Shown: positions 47,265 to 57,500, counted from the first letter of the stretch. The stretch is 64,000 nucleotides of DNA from Janthinobacterium lividum (GCF_023509035.1 NZ_CP075583.1:558001-622000), one strand, 5' to 3'. Notes: generated by a model from the letters alone, not told the origin. Numbers and translations are program-made.

Positions 47265-48902
47265 TTACTTCTTTCCCTCTTTCTGTTTCACCGGCACCAG
47301 GCTCAGATCCTGGAAATCATAGCTGAAATCCGTCTCGGCCGACACGGGCGCCATCTTCACCCGGTCGATGCTGCCATCGGGATTGAGCGAGAACGTCACG
47401 TAAGCGTCGGCGTTGAAATTGCGCTCTTTCCAGCGCACGATGAAGGTGTCGTGCTGCCAGTGTTCCAGCTCGCCCGTCAGGTCCGGCGTGCGCGTGAAGC
47501 TGAGGATGTGTTTTTTCCCCTCCGGCTTGATCACGACCTTGCCATACCAGGCATCTTCATACTCGCCGTCGTACGCTGCCAGCGGCAGCGATGGCTGCGA
47601 TTTGGCCGCGCGCGCGCTCGATGCCTTGCCCTGCTTTTTCACTTCCTCGGCATGCTGTTCCTGCTCCACCTTGGCCACCAGCGCCAGCCAGTCCGACGGC
47701 GCCGCCTGCAGGTAATGGTCGAGGATGCGCCATTGCAGCGCCGTCATCGAGCCGCCATTTTCCGCATTGGTGAGAATGGCCACGCCCAGCTTTGCTTCCG
47801 GCACCATCACCACGCGCGAATAAAATCCCTGCAGCGCGCCGCCGTGCATGGCGACCTTCATTCCCTTGTAGTCGCGCAGCTGAAAGCCCAAGCCATATGC
47901 GCTGAAGTTCGGTTTCGTCGCTGCCAACGCCGGTTTCGGCTCGGGAATCTTGATCGGCGTTTGCGCCGTCCACATTTCGCGGCCCTGCTTTTCGCTGAAC
48001 AGGCGCGCTTCCTTGCCATCCTTGTCCTTCACGCCGGCGATCTTGCCGCCGTCGAGCAGCACCATCATCCACTTGGCGATATCTTCCGCATTCGTGTTGA
48101 TGCCGACGGCGCCCACGGCGTTCGGCACGGGCATGGATTTGACGGCAGCGATCTTGCCGTCGATCTTGCTGTGCGCACTGGCGACGTCGGGATTGCCCGC
48201 GCTCTCGGCCAGGCTGGTGGTGGTGCCGGTCATGCCCAGCGGCGCCAGGATGCGCTCATGCATGGCCTCGCCCCAGCTTTTCCCCGCCTTGTCGGCAATG
48301 ATCTTGCCGGCCACGATATACAGCAGGTTATCGTAGGCATAGCTGTTGCGAAAACTCGTGGCCGGACGGATGTAGCGCAGCTTCTCGATGATCTCGTCGG
48401 TGCTGAACGTGGTGGTCGGCCACCACAGCAAGTCGCCCGCACCCAGGCCCAGGCCACTGCGGTGCGTCAGCAGGTCGCGCACGGTCATGGCGCCCGTCAC
48501 GTAGGAATCGTGCATCTGGAAGCCGGGCAGGTGCTTGGTGACGGGATCGTCCCAGGCCACCTTGCCATCGTCGACCAGCATGGCCAACGCGGCGGCCGTG
48601 AAACCTTTCGAGTTCGATGCCACTTCGAACAAGGTCTGCGCATCGACGGCCGCCGGCTCGCCCAGCTTGCGTACGCCAAAACCCTTGGCGGTGACGACCT
48701 TGCCATCCTTGACGATGGCGATCGCCATGCCCGGCACGTCGAACACTTTCAGAGCGGTGGCAACGTCGCGGTCAAGATCGAAGGCAGGCGCGGGCGCCGG
48801 CGCGGCGGCAACAACGGGAGCGGCGTCAAAGGCCAGCGCCGGTACGGTGATGCTGGAAAACGCCAGCACGATGGCGGTGGCGAGGCGGTTCATGGTATGC
48901 AT
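47265..48902 (-). CDS. Exported beta-lactamase-fold serine hydrolase
   Basis: About 545 residues (start 48902 or, less likely, 48893 or 48917). A signal peptide ends near SSITVPALAFDA. The penicillin-binding/class C fold shows the SxxK nucleophile as SNSK (about 95), YDN in place of YxN, and HGG as the third motif (MHGGALQGFY). A C-terminal domain of about 150 residues with DGEYEDAWYGKVVIKPEGKK resembles DUF3471. Such proteins are often peptidases or esterases rather than true beta-lactamases. Confidence 0.85.
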   Translation of the reverse strand: MHTMNRLATAIVLAFSSITVPALAFDAAPVVAAAPAPAPAFDLDRDVATALKVFDVPGMAIAIVKDGKVVTAKGFGVRKLGEPAAVDAQTLFEVASNSKGFTAAALAMLVDDGKVAWDDPVTKHLPGFQMHDSYVTGAMTVRDLLTHRSGLGLGAGDLLWWPTTTFSTDEIIEKLRYIRPATSFRNSYAYDNLLYIVAGKIIADKAGKSWGEAMHERILAPLGMTGTTTSLAESAGNPDVASAHSKIDGKIAAVKSMPVPNAVGAVGINTNAEDIAKWMMVLLDGGKIAGVKDKDGKEARLFSEKQGREMWTAQTPIKIPEPKPALAATKPNFSAYGLGFQLRDYKGMKVAMHGGALQGFYSRVVMVPEAKLGVAILTNAENGGSMTALQWRILDHYLQAAPSDWLALVAKVEQEQHAEEVKKQGKASSARAAKSQPSLPLAAYDGEYEDAWYGKVVIKPEGKKHILSFTRTPDLTGELEHWQHDTFIVRWKERNFNADAYVTFSLNPDGSIDRVKMAPVSAETDFSYDFQDLSLVPVKQKEGKK

Positions 48903-48924
48903 GGTCAGGAGGTCCAAAGAAAGT

Positions 48925-50784
48925 TCAATGCGCTTGCGCGGCCATCAATTTATCGACGCTTTCCTGCGTCACCGGGTGGTAGCGCTCACGCGCCTTCGCA
49001 TACACGTCCTTGGCCCAGGCATGGCCTTGCGGCGTCTTCATCAAGGCGCTGTACAGGGGCACGACGAACTTCTGGCGGCCCACGCTCATCAGGAATGCCT
49101 GCAGCGGCTGCCGCACGTCGTAGCCGGCATTCACGGATGCCAGATAGAAGCGGTAAGCGACTTCATTGTTGCCGCTCTTGCCAACGCCGTAGACCTGGTC
49201 CAGCTCACGCAATTGCACCGCGCTGGCCTTGTTGTTGATGTCGTTCAGGAAGTGCATGGATTCGATGGCGATCCACTTGTCCATGCCCAGGTCCTTGGTG
49301 GACAGCTCGCCTTTCAGCCAGGCGTCGCGGTGCTGGTCGAGCAGCGCCAGACGCGGCGAGACGACACGCTGCGCGCTGGCCGGCACGCCCGTGCCATACA
49401 GCCATTCATCGAGTTCCGCTTCAGGCATGACGTCCGGATGCTGCGCCAGCAGATTCTTGCGCAGGTAGGCGATGAACTGCTCCGTCGTCACGCTCTGGAA
49501 CGCGTGCTGGTCGAACCAGCCGCGCAGGAAGGGGTCGAACACGGCACGGCCGGCACGGCGTTCCATGGTGGCCAGGAACCAGGCGCCTTTCGGGTAGATG
49601 ATGCCGTCGTCGGTGTACGTTTCCGCGGGATTGGCATCCGCATCGCGCGTGATCAGCGCCGTTTTCGCCGCCGGCAATTCCTTGATCGAGGCGGCCAGTT
49701 CTTCCTGGTCGACCTGCACGCCCATCTGCGCCACTTCGCTGCCATACAACTGCTCGACGATGCGCGTGGTGACGTAGGTGGTAAAACCTTCGTTGAGCCA
49801 CATGTGCTTCCACGAGGCGTTGGTGACCAGGTTGCCCGACCACGAGTGGGCCAGTTCATGCGCAATCAGGTCGACCAGGCTGCGGTCGCCCGCGATCATG
49901 GTCGGCGTGAGGAAGGTCAGGCGCGGGTTTTCCATGCCGCCGTAGGGGAACGATGGCGGCAGCACGATCATGTCGTAGCGCCCCCAGCCATACGGACCGT
50001 ACAGCGCCTCGGCCGCCTGGATCATCTTTTCCGTGTCGGCCAGCTCGTATTCGGCCGCCTTGATGCGCGGCGGTTCGGCATACACGGCGGAGCGGGGACC
50101 GAGCTTGCGCACTTCCAGTTCGCCGATGGCGATCGCCAGCAGGTACGAGGGAATTGGCTGCGGCATCCTGAATTTCCAGCCGCCCTTGCCCGTCGCCTTT
50201 TCGTCATTCTCGGCGCTCATCACGACGCGCATGCCGCTTGGCGCCTCGATGCGCGCGCTATAGGTAAAGCGCACGGCCGGCGTATCCTGCGACGGCACCC
50301 ACGAGCGGGCATTGATGCTTTGCGACTGGCTGAACATGAAAGGCAGCTTGCCCGACATGGTTTGCTGCGGCGTGAGCCACTGCAGCGCAATGGCGTTGGG
50401 GGCCGTGTGATAGTAGACGCGCACTTTGCCCGGCTGCCCGGTGGTGGTGATGCGCAGCGCCTGGCCTTTTTCCGGGTCGGCCTTGTCCAGCTGATACGGC
50501 GCCATCTGCCATGCGCCGCGCTTGTCCTGTACCTGCACCTTCGCGATCGACAAATCGCGCGTATCGAGCACCAGGGTGCGCGCCGCCGGGTCGATCCAGT
50601 TCAAGGACAGCTCGGCATAGCCGGAGAGGGTCTTTTGCTTGAAATCGGCTTTCAGGTCCAGCTGCAGGTCGCGCGTGCGCACCTGGTCGTAGCGCGCGTA
50701 GCTGAGGGGGTCGGCGTGCGCGGCCAGGGTTACCTGGCAAAGTAGCGCACAGCCAAGCGCGCGCAGGAAGGTCAAAGTTTGCAT
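48925..50784 (-). CDS. Exported M1 aminopeptidase, leukotriene A4 hydrolase-like
   Basis: 619 residues. A signal peptide ends near VTLAAHADPL. The exopeptidase motif GGMENPRL (about 280) and the zinc site HELAHSWSGN with the downstream Glu in WLNEGFTTY (about 307-330) are complete. The C-terminal helical domain ends YHPVTQESVDKLMAAQ. The layout matches cold-active and LTA4H-like aminopeptidases. It is followed by the serine hydrolase on the same strand, 22 bases away, so they are probably cotranscribed. Confidence 0.93.
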   Translation of the reverse strand: MQTLTFLRALGCALLCQVTLAAHADPLSYARYDQVRTRDLQLDLKADFKQKTLSGYAELSLNWIDPAARTLVLDTRDLSIAKVQVQDKRGAWQMAPYQLDKADPEKGQALRITTTGQPGKVRVYYHTAPNAIALQWLTPQQTMSGKLPFMFSQSQSINARSWVPSQDTPAVRFTYSARIEAPSGMRVVMSAENDEKATGKGGWKFRMPQPIPSYLLAIAIGELEVRKLGPRSAVYAEPPRIKAAEYELADTEKMIQAAEALYGPYGWGRYDMIVLPPSFPYGGMENPRLTFLTPTMIAGDRSLVDLIAHELAHSWSGNLVTNASWKHMWLNEGFTTYVTTRIVEQLYGSEVAQMGVQVDQEELAASIKELPAAKTALITRDADANPAETYTDDGIIYPKGAWFLATMERRAGRAVFDPFLRGWFDQHAFQSVTTEQFIAYLRKNLLAQHPDVMPEAELDEWLYGTGVPASAQRVVSPRLALLDQHRDAWLKGELSTKDLGMDKWIAIESMHFLNDINNKASAVQLRELDQVYGVGKSGNNEVAYRFYLASVNAGYDVRQPLQAFLMSVGRQKFVVPLYSALMKTPQGHAWAKDVYAKARERYHPVTQESVDKLMAAQAH

Positions 50785-50877
50785 GGTCGTCTTTTGAATG
50801 ATTTGCGAAAGCCCCGGTCCGTGTGCGCCGAGGCGTCGCGCAGAATAGCACTTCCGGCGCAGGCCGGCAGAAAAAAA

Positions 50878-50898
50878 AGCGCCGGACTGGCCGGCGCT
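50878..50898 (-). terminator. Terminator after the second M1 gene
   Basis: AGCGCCGG (50878-50885) pairs with CCGGCGCT (50891-50898), and eight T residues follow on the minus strand. Confidence 0.85.
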
Positions 50899-50904
50899 GT
50901 TTCC

Positions 50905-53295
50905 CTACTTCGTCCCGGCCTTGGCCTCGGACGCCTTCAGCGGCACATTAAAATCCTTCATCAGGTTATTCTTGTCGCGATCCAGCTTGAACAGTTCCAG
51001 GCGCGATGGCGTGATTTTTCTCGGCCAGGCGTTGTTGCTGGTGTCGATGTCGGCCGTCTCCCAGTACGGGTCCTGCACCAGCCCCACCATCGGCTCGTCG
51101 GTGACGATCACCTTGCTGATCTTGTGCGGCGCATAGCGCCACACTTCGGCCGGCACGCGCTCGATGATCTTCTTGCCGCTTTGTAGTTCGATCTCCAGGA
51201 TCAGCGGCATCACCAGGCCACCGAGATTCGAAAAATCGACCAGGTACAGATGCTTGCCCAGGTTGTGTTGCTCCAGCAGTTTTCTTTCCCATGGCTCCAG
51301 CGTTTCCTGCTCTTCCGCATAGCTGTTGCGATCCTTGTTGGTCACCGTGAATTCGTCATGCTGGTTATAGAAATCCTTCAGCGCCGGATCGACGTCGACC
51401 TTCTTCGGCAGCGCCTTGTTGCGCTGGTCCGAGATCGAGATGGGCTGCGCCGCCTTCTGCGCCTTCTTCCACGCTTTCTCGATTTCCGGATTCTTCGTGC
51501 TCACGCCATATTCGCTGATGCCGTCGATGCTGATGTCGACCGCGTCGGTGGTATAAAACCAGCCGCGCCAGAACCAGTCCAGGTCCGTGCCGGAAGCGTC
51601 TTCCATGGTGCGAAAAAAGTCGGCGGGAGTCGGGCGCTTGAACTTCCAGCGCAAGGCGTACTGCTTGAAGGCGAAGTCGAACAGTTCGCGCCCGAGGATG
51701 GTCTCGCGCAGGATGTTGAGCGCCGTGGCCGGCTTGTCGTAGGCATTCGCCGTGAACTGCAGCAAGGACTCGGAATTGGTCATGATGGGCACCTGGTTCT
51801 GGCTGCGCATGTAGTCGACGATCTTGCGAGGTTCGCCGTTCCAGGACGGGAAATGCTCTTCCCATGCCTGCTCGGCCAGGTACTGCAGGAAGGAATTGAG
51901 GCCCTCGTCCATCCACGTCCACTGGCGCTCGTCCGAGTTGACGATCATGGGAAAATAATTGTGGCCCACTTCGTGGATGATCACGCCGATCAGGTCATAT
52001 TTGGTCGTCTTCGAATACGTGCGTTCGCCTGTCTTCTTGTCCTTCACGGGGCGCCCGCCATTGAACGAAATCATCGGATACTCCATGCCGCCCACGGCGC
52101 CATTGACGGAAATCGCGTTCGGATACGGATAGTCGAAACTGTACTTGTTGTACTGCTCGATGGCATGCACGACGGCGCGCGTGCTGTACTGTTGCCACAG
52201 CGGGTTGCCCTCGTTCGGATAATACGACATGGCCATCACGCGTTTGCCGCCGCTGTCGAGTCCCTGCGCATCCCAGATGAACTTGCGGCTCGATGCCCAC
52301 GCCACGTCGCGCACATTGGCCGCCTTGAAGTGCCAGGTTTTCATCCCCGCCGCACGGCCCTTTTCCGCCGCCAGCGCCTCGGCGGGCGTGATCACCAGCA
52401 GCGGCGTATTGCTGTTTTTCGCCCGCGCCAGCCGCTCGCGCTGCGCTGCGCTCAACACGCTAGCAGGATTTTGCAGCTCGCCCGTGGCGGCCACCACGTG
52501 GTCGCCCGGCACCGTCAGGTACAGCTCGTAGTCGCCAAATTCCAGCGTGAATTCACCGGAGCCGAGGAACTGCTTGTGCTGCCAGCCGACGGCGTCGTAA
52601 TACGCGGCCATGCGCGGGAACCACTGCGCGATCTGGAAAATCGTGTTCTTGTCGTCTTCAAAATATTCATAGCCGGAGCGCTCCACCAGCACCTTCTGGT
52701 CATTGATCTGATACGACCAGTCGATGTTGAACGTGACGCTCTGGCCGGGAGCCAGCGCCACCGGCAAATCGATGCGCAGCATGGTCTGGTTGACCACATA
52801 CGGCAGCGGCTTGCCGCTGGCCGCTTTCACGGCGGTGAGCTTGAACCCGCCGTCAAATTCGCGGCCCGCATGGATGGCGCGCAAGTCCTCGAATTTCAGC
52901 GCCTCCTCTTCGTTGCTGCTCAACCAGGCCTGGCGCGAGGGGGCACTCAGTACGCGGCGCTGGTCGGCATCCTGGCGCAAGCCATTCTGGTCCAGTTGCA
53001 GCCACAGATACGCGAGGCTGTCGGGCGAGCGATTGTGGTAGGTGATCTGCTCGCTGGCCGTGATGGCCCGCCGTGCCTCATCGAGCGTGGCGCGGATCAC
53101 GTAATCGGCGCGCTGCTGCCAGTAAGCGTGGCCCGGTGCACCCGATGCGGTGCGGTAGCTATTCGGTGTGGGCAGCAGTTCTTCGAGCTGGCGGAACTTG
53201 TCGTCGAAGGGCGCGGCGGCGCACAGGCCGGGCAAAAGGAGTAAAACAAGGTCAGGCACAAGGCAAGCAAGCGAACGAAGACCGGCATGGCGCAT
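50905..53295 (-). CDS. Exported M1-family metallopeptidase
   Basis: 796 residues. A signal peptide (LACLVPDLVLLLLPGLCAAA) precedes an M1-like beta-domain. The zinc site reads HEVGHNYFP with Glu in WMDEGLNSFLQY (about 437-460). GGMEYP replaces the strict GxMEN, so aminopeptidase activity may differ. The extended C-terminal part (TDLDWFWRGWFYTTDAVDIS) is typical of the large uncharacterised M1 subgroup in proteobacteria and Bacteroidetes. It has its own terminator. The two M1 genes in a row differ too much to be a recent duplication. Confidence 0.9.
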   Translation of the reverse strand: MRHAGLRSLACLVPDLVLLLLPGLCAAAPFDDKFRQLEELLPTPNSYRTASGAPGHAYWQQRADYVIRATLDEARRAITASEQITYHNRSPDSLAYLWLQLDQNGLRQDADQRRVLSAPSRQAWLSSNEEEALKFEDLRAIHAGREFDGGFKLTAVKAASGKPLPYVVNQTMLRIDLPVALAPGQSVTFNIDWSYQINDQKVLVERSGYEYFEDDKNTIFQIAQWFPRMAAYYDAVGWQHKQFLGSGEFTLEFGDYELYLTVPGDHVVAATGELQNPASVLSAAQRERLARAKNSNTPLLVITPAEALAAEKGRAAGMKTWHFKAANVRDVAWASSRKFIWDAQGLDSGGKRVMAMSYYPNEGNPLWQQYSTRAVVHAIEQYNKYSFDYPYPNAISVNGAVGGMEYPMISFNGGRPVKDKKTGERTYSKTTKYDLIGVIIHEVGHNYFPMIVNSDERQWTWMDEGLNSFLQYLAEQAWEEHFPSWNGEPRKIVDYMRSQNQVPIMTNSESLLQFTANAYDKPATALNILRETILGRELFDFAFKQYALRWKFKRPTPADFFRTMEDASGTDLDWFWRGWFYTTDAVDISIDGISEYGVSTKNPEIEKAWKKAQKAAQPISISDQRNKALPKKVDVDPALKDFYNQHDEFTVTNKDRNSYAEEQETLEPWERKLLEQHNLGKHLYLVDFSNLGGLVMPLILEIELQSGKKIIERVPAEVWRYAPHKISKVIVTDEPMVGLVQDPYWETADIDTSNNAWPRKITPSRLELFKLDRDKNNLMKDFNVPLKASEAKAGTK

Positions 53296-53440
53296 TCCAT
53301 CTGGGAGTCGTGAACAGACTGCATTCTAAGTCGAGTCTGTTTGCAAATCGATCATTGTTGTCGAAGTCCCACACACAAGGTCGCGCCGTGCCCCGGCGGT
53401 ACTGGCGCCGGCGCGGGCATTGGCGTATGATGCGCCTCGA
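53296..53440. other. Upstream part of the M1-GDT1 gap
   Basis: The 329-base gap (53296-53624) between the two divergent genes has no coding sequence. Its right-hand part is the riboswitch. This left-hand part should hold promoters for both genes, but I could not fix a convincing -35/-10 pair. Confidence 0.5.
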
Positions 53441-53584
53441 ACATTGGGGAGTAGTCGTCCCGCGGTCCTGCCGCGGGAACCTGTATCAACATGATTGGCC
53501 CGCAGGCCATGGTGCAGGTGGTTGCAGAACTTGACGAGACCATTGATCCAGGGCGGCCGCATGGGCCGGAGTCGCCCGTGGATC
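53441..53584 (+). ncRNA. yybP-ykoY-type manganese riboswitch
   Basis: The two most conserved loops of this class are present: GGGGAGTAG (53446-53454) and CGAGACC (53535-53541). Between them lie a stem CCCGCGG/CCGCGGG (about 53460-53476), GTATCAACATGATTGG and a second helix. GATCCA (53545-53550) pairs with TGGATC (53579-53584), and the intervening GGGCG/CGCCC extends it, a possible expression platform 40 bases before the gene. The class senses Mn(II) and controls Mn exporters. The downstream gene is a GDT1 transporter, as expected. Confidence 0.85.
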
Positions 53585-53624
53585 ATTGGTTAATTCGTCC
53601 GGCCCGCGTACCTCTTGCAATCTC

Positions 53625-54200
53625 ATGGAAGCATTCCTCATCTCCACCGGCATCGTCGGTCTCGCTGAAATCGGCGACAAAACCCAACTCCTGGCCTTTC
53701 TGCTGGCCGCCAAATTCCGCAAGCCCCTGCCCATCGTGCTGGCGATTTTTGTCGCCACCATCGCCAACCACGCGTTTGCCGCTGCCGTCGGCGCCTGGAT
53801 CACCAGCATGCTGGGACCCGATGTGCTGCGCTGGGTACTGGGCGTCTCGTTTCTGGCGATGGCCGCCTGGACCCTGATCCCCGACAAGCTCGATGAAGAC
53901 GAGACGAAGCTGGCCAAGTATGGCGTCTTCCTGACCACCCTGATCGCCTTCTTCATGGCGGAAATGGGCGACAAGACGCAGGTGGCGACCGTGGCGCTGG
54001 CGGCGCGCTACCACGACATTGTTTCCGTCGTGCTGGGCACCACCTTCGGCATGATGCTGGCCAACGTGCCGGCCGTCTACCTGGGCGACAAAATCGCCAA
54101 CCGCGTGTCGCTGCGCCTGGTGCATGGCATCGCAGCGCTGGTCTTTGCCGTGCTGGGCGTAGCCACCCTGCTGGGCGTGGGCGCGGCCCTGGGTTTCTGA
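53625..54200 (+). CDS. TMEM165/GDT1-family cation exporter, probably manganese
   Basis: 191 residues from the ATG at 53625 (MEAFLISTGIVGLAEIGDKT). Two copies of the family signature ExGDKTQ are present (AEIGDKTQL and AEMGDKTQV), each in a set of three membrane segments, so six in all. Bacterial members (MneA/MntX type) export Mn(II). The Mn riboswitch in front gives independent support. A more distant in-frame TTG at 53586 lies inside the hairpin and is rejected. Confidence 0.93.
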   Translation: MEAFLISTGIVGLAEIGDKTQLLAFLLAAKFRKPLPIVLAIFVATIANHAFAAAVGAWITSMLGPDVLRWVLGVSFLAMAAWTLIPDKLDEDETKLAKYGVFLTTLIAFFMAEMGDKTQVATVALAARYHDIVSVVLGTTFGMMLANVPAVYLGDKIANRVSLRLVHGIAALVFAVLGVATLLGVGAALGF

Positions 54201-54235
54201 CGCATCACACTGACGCAGTCGCAGATAATTTCCCA

Positions 54236-54279
54236 TTTACAATATTCATGCTCATAATTACAATGTCGGCGACATGAAT
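54236..54279 (+). promoter_or_regulatory. Promoter and inverted repeat before a small gene
   Basis: TTTACA (54236-54241) and TACAAT (54259-54264) are separated by exactly 17 bases, five of six matches each. ATTCATG (54244-54250) and CATGAAT (54273-54279) form an inverted repeat around the -10, a possible operator. The predicted start is near 54271, about 56 bases before the ATG at 54327. Confidence 0.6.
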
Positions 54280-54326
54280 ACCGGCGCGCCGATCCCGAAC
54301 GGTCAGCGCGCTTTCTTGAGGAATGT

Positions 54327-54545
54327 ATGCATTTGAATGGAAAGATGGCAGCGCTGTGCCTGGCCGCCTGCGCAAGCCAGCTCCCGGCCGCCATGGCGGC
54401 ACCCGCGAACCATCAGACGGCAACGCAGTCCGCGCCCGAAGTACGCACACGCGACGTGTTGCTGCTGGGCGCCGGCCTGATCCTGCTGCTTGGCCGGCGC
54501 CGGCCCGAACACGATACGTGGCAAGTACGTCGGTGGCAAGACTAG
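54327..54545 (+). CDS. Small exported or membrane protein
   Basis: 72 residues. MHLNGKMAALCLAACASQLP is a signal-like start with an ACAS cleavage context. A spacer rich in Ala, Thr and Gln is followed by a hydrophobic stretch LLLGAGLILLLG and the basic anchor RRRPE. GAGGA lies six bases before the ATG, and a near-consensus promoter stands upstream. The hydrophobic end plus basic tail recalls sorting signals without the PEP motif. Its end overlaps the convergent glucan-synthase gene by four bases. Function unknown. Confidence 0.5.
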   Translation: MHLNGKMAALCLAACASQLPAAMAAPANHQTATQSAPEVRTRDVLLLGAGLILLLGRRRPEHDTWQVRRWQD

Positions 54546-57500
54546 AGCAGCAGTCGCACCGCATACTCGCGGCCCTCGTCGCGCAGGGCGATGCTGTTGC
54601 CGCCCTGTGCCACGCCATCAAGCGACAGCCCCGCAGGCCGCCCCTGCGCCCGCTCCACCGTGATGGCATAGCTGCTGGCGCCGAAGCGATAATGCAGCTT
54701 GAAGCTGTCCCATTCGACCGGCATGGTCGGCGTCACGCGCAGCACGTTCGCTTCGCGCGTCAAGCCGAGCAGGGACTCGACGATCAGGCGGTACAGCCAG
54801 CCCGACGATCCCGTGTACCAGCTCCAGCCGCCGCGCCCCACGTGCGGCGCCACGGCATATACGTCAGCCGTCACCACGTACGGTTCCACCTTGTAGCGCG
54901 CCACAGCCTGCGCGTCGACGCCATGGCGCACGGGATTGATCATGCGCAGCAATTCCCACGCTTTTTCGCCGTCACCCATATGGGCAAACGCCATCGCCGT
55001 CCAGATGGCCGCATGCGTGTACTGGCCGCCGTTCTCGCGCACGCCCGGCACATAGCCACGGATGTAGCCGGGATTGAGGTCGGCTTTGTCGAACGGCGGA
55101 TCGAGCAGCTGGATCACGCCTGAATCGCGGCGCACCAGGCGCGCATCGACCTGACGCATGGCGCCGGCGACGCGCTCCTTGTTGGCCGCGCCCGACAGCA
55201 CACCCCAGCTTTGCGAAATCGAATCGATCTGGCATTCCTCGTTCGTGTGCGAACCCAAGGGTGTGCCGTCGTCGAAATAGGCGCGCCGGTACCACTCGCC
55301 ATCCCACGCATGTTCCTCGACGCTGGCCGCCAGCTTCACCGCTTCGTCGCGGCAGAACTGGGCAAACGTCGCGTCGCCGCGCAGCACGGCCACCTCGGCG
55401 AAGCGCTGCAGCACCTCGTACAGGAAGAAGGCCAGCCAGACGCTCTCGCCCTTGCCATGTTCGCCCACCTTGTCCATGCCGTCGTTCCAGTCGCAGGAAC
55501 CCATCAGCGGCAAGCCGTGCACGCCCAGGCGCAGGCCATGGCGGATGGCGCGCACGCAGTGTTCGTACAGGTCGGCCGACTCGCCCGAACGTACGGGCAA
55601 GTCATAGTAGGAATCTTCTTCCGGCTTGACGGTTCGTCCCTCGATGAAGGGCGCCACTTCCGACAACACATTGATGTCGCCCGTGGCGATCACATAGCGG
55701 CAGGCGGCCAGCGGCAGCCACAGGTAATCATCGGAGCAATGCGTGCGCACGCCCCGGTCCGATGGCGGATGCCACCAGTGCTGCACGTCGCCTTCGACAA
55801 ACTGGTGCGCCGCGCACAGCAGCAAGTGATCGCGCAGCAGCTGCGGCGCCGTGTGGATCATCGCCATCGCGTCTTGCAGCTGGTCGCGGAAACCGTAGGC
55901 GCCGCCCGACTGGTAGTAGCCGCTGCGCGCCCACAAACGGCAGGCGATGGTCTGGTACATCAGCCAGCCATTGGCGATCACATCGAGCGACGGGTCTGGC
56001 GTCTCGATGCGCACGGTGCCCAGGGTGGTTTCCCAGTGCGCGCGCACGGCATCGAGTGCACTGCGGGCCGCTTCCTTGCCCGCATGGCGTTGCACCATGG
56101 TGCTGGCGTCGGCATTGCGGCGCCCGCCCACGCCAAGCAGGAAGACGATTTCGCGCTCCTGTCCCGGCTGCAGCTCGAACGGCACCTGGATGGCGGCACA
56201 CTGGTCCAGCCCTGTGCCGGCCTTGCCGGACAGGCGCACGCGGCGCAAGGCGGCTGGCTGTGCAAGGCTGCCGTTGCGGCCGATGAATTCATTGCGGTCG
56301 CAGGTAATCGAACGGATGCTGGCGTCCGTATTGAAGAAGCCGACCCGGCCCGAAAACTCCGTGTTGTAGTTATTGCGCGCAAACAGCGCGCCGCTGATCG
56401 TATCGACCTCGGTGGCCACGTGCATGCCGGACTTGGCGCGCAGGTCGGCCATCACCCATTCCACGTAGCCGGTGACGGACAGGCGGCGCGGCACGCCGCT
56501 GTCGTTGCGTACCTTGATGACGGAATATTTGACAGCCGCATCGAGCGCCACATAGGTACACAGTTCCGTGGCGATGCCGCCCTCGCTGTGTTCAAAAATG
56601 CTATAACCGAAACCATGGCGCGTCACGTAGTCGCCGCTGCCCCGCGCAGGCAGGGACGAGGGCGACCAGAACTGACCGGTTTGCTCGTCGCGCACATAAA
56701 ACGCTTCGCCGGACAGGTCGGACACGGGGTCGTTCTGCCATGGCGTGAGGCGGAATTCATGCGCATTCTCGCTCCACGTAGTACGCCTGGCCGGCTTCCG
56801 ACACCACCGTGCCAAATTGCGCATTGGCCAGCACGTTCGACCAGGGCGCCGGCGTCTGCTTGCCTTCTCCCGTGATGATCACATATTCGCGCCCATCGGG
56901 CGTGAAACCACCGAGGCCGTTTTCCAGGATCAGCTCGCGCTTTGGCGCAAGGTGCAGCACGCCGCCATAGTCGCGGGCCGGGTCCTGCAGCAGCGGCGGC
57001 ATGCGCAGCACGGGGCTGGGCGGACGCTTGACCTGCTCGGCCAGGGTGCCGCGCAAGTCGCTGATGATGGCGCGCGCCACCGATTGCAGCAAGATACGGT
57101 CTTCGTTGGCGATCTGCTCGGCCAGGCGCACGAAGATGCCGCCCGGGCGGTCGATCGCCTGCGCATCGATGCCCGAGGCGATCAAGCCCATGATCTGGTC
57201 GTGCAGCAGCTGACGGTACCCCGACTGGTCCTCGTACCAGATCACCAGGTCCACCACCAGCCCCTTCAGGCGCCAGTAGGCATGCGCTTGCACCATCTGA
57301 CGCGCCAGCTCGATATTGGCCGCGTCACGTATCTGCAGCAGCACGATGGGCAGGTCGCCGGAAATGGCATACGCCCACAGGCCGGACTGGCCGCGCTGGT
57401 TCTTGATCAGGATGCTGGCGTCCGCGCGCAGGGCCGCATTCGGGTAGATCACGGCATTGGCCAGGCGCGCATACAGCTGCGCGTCCGCCTCGCTGGCATT

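Noticed and set aside
47265..48902. Class C beta-lactamase (resistance gene)
   Set aside because: The second motif is YDN, and the long DUF3471-like C-terminal domain is typical of esterase/peptidase relatives.
47253..50745. Long plus-strand open frames opposite the serine hydrolase and M1 genes
   Set aside because: They are shadows of genes with clear motifs, rich in His, Arg and Gln without domain structure or ribosome sites.
51250..53244. 664-codon plus-strand frame opposite the second M1 gene
   Set aside because: Same reason: the minus strand has the zinc motif and signal peptide.
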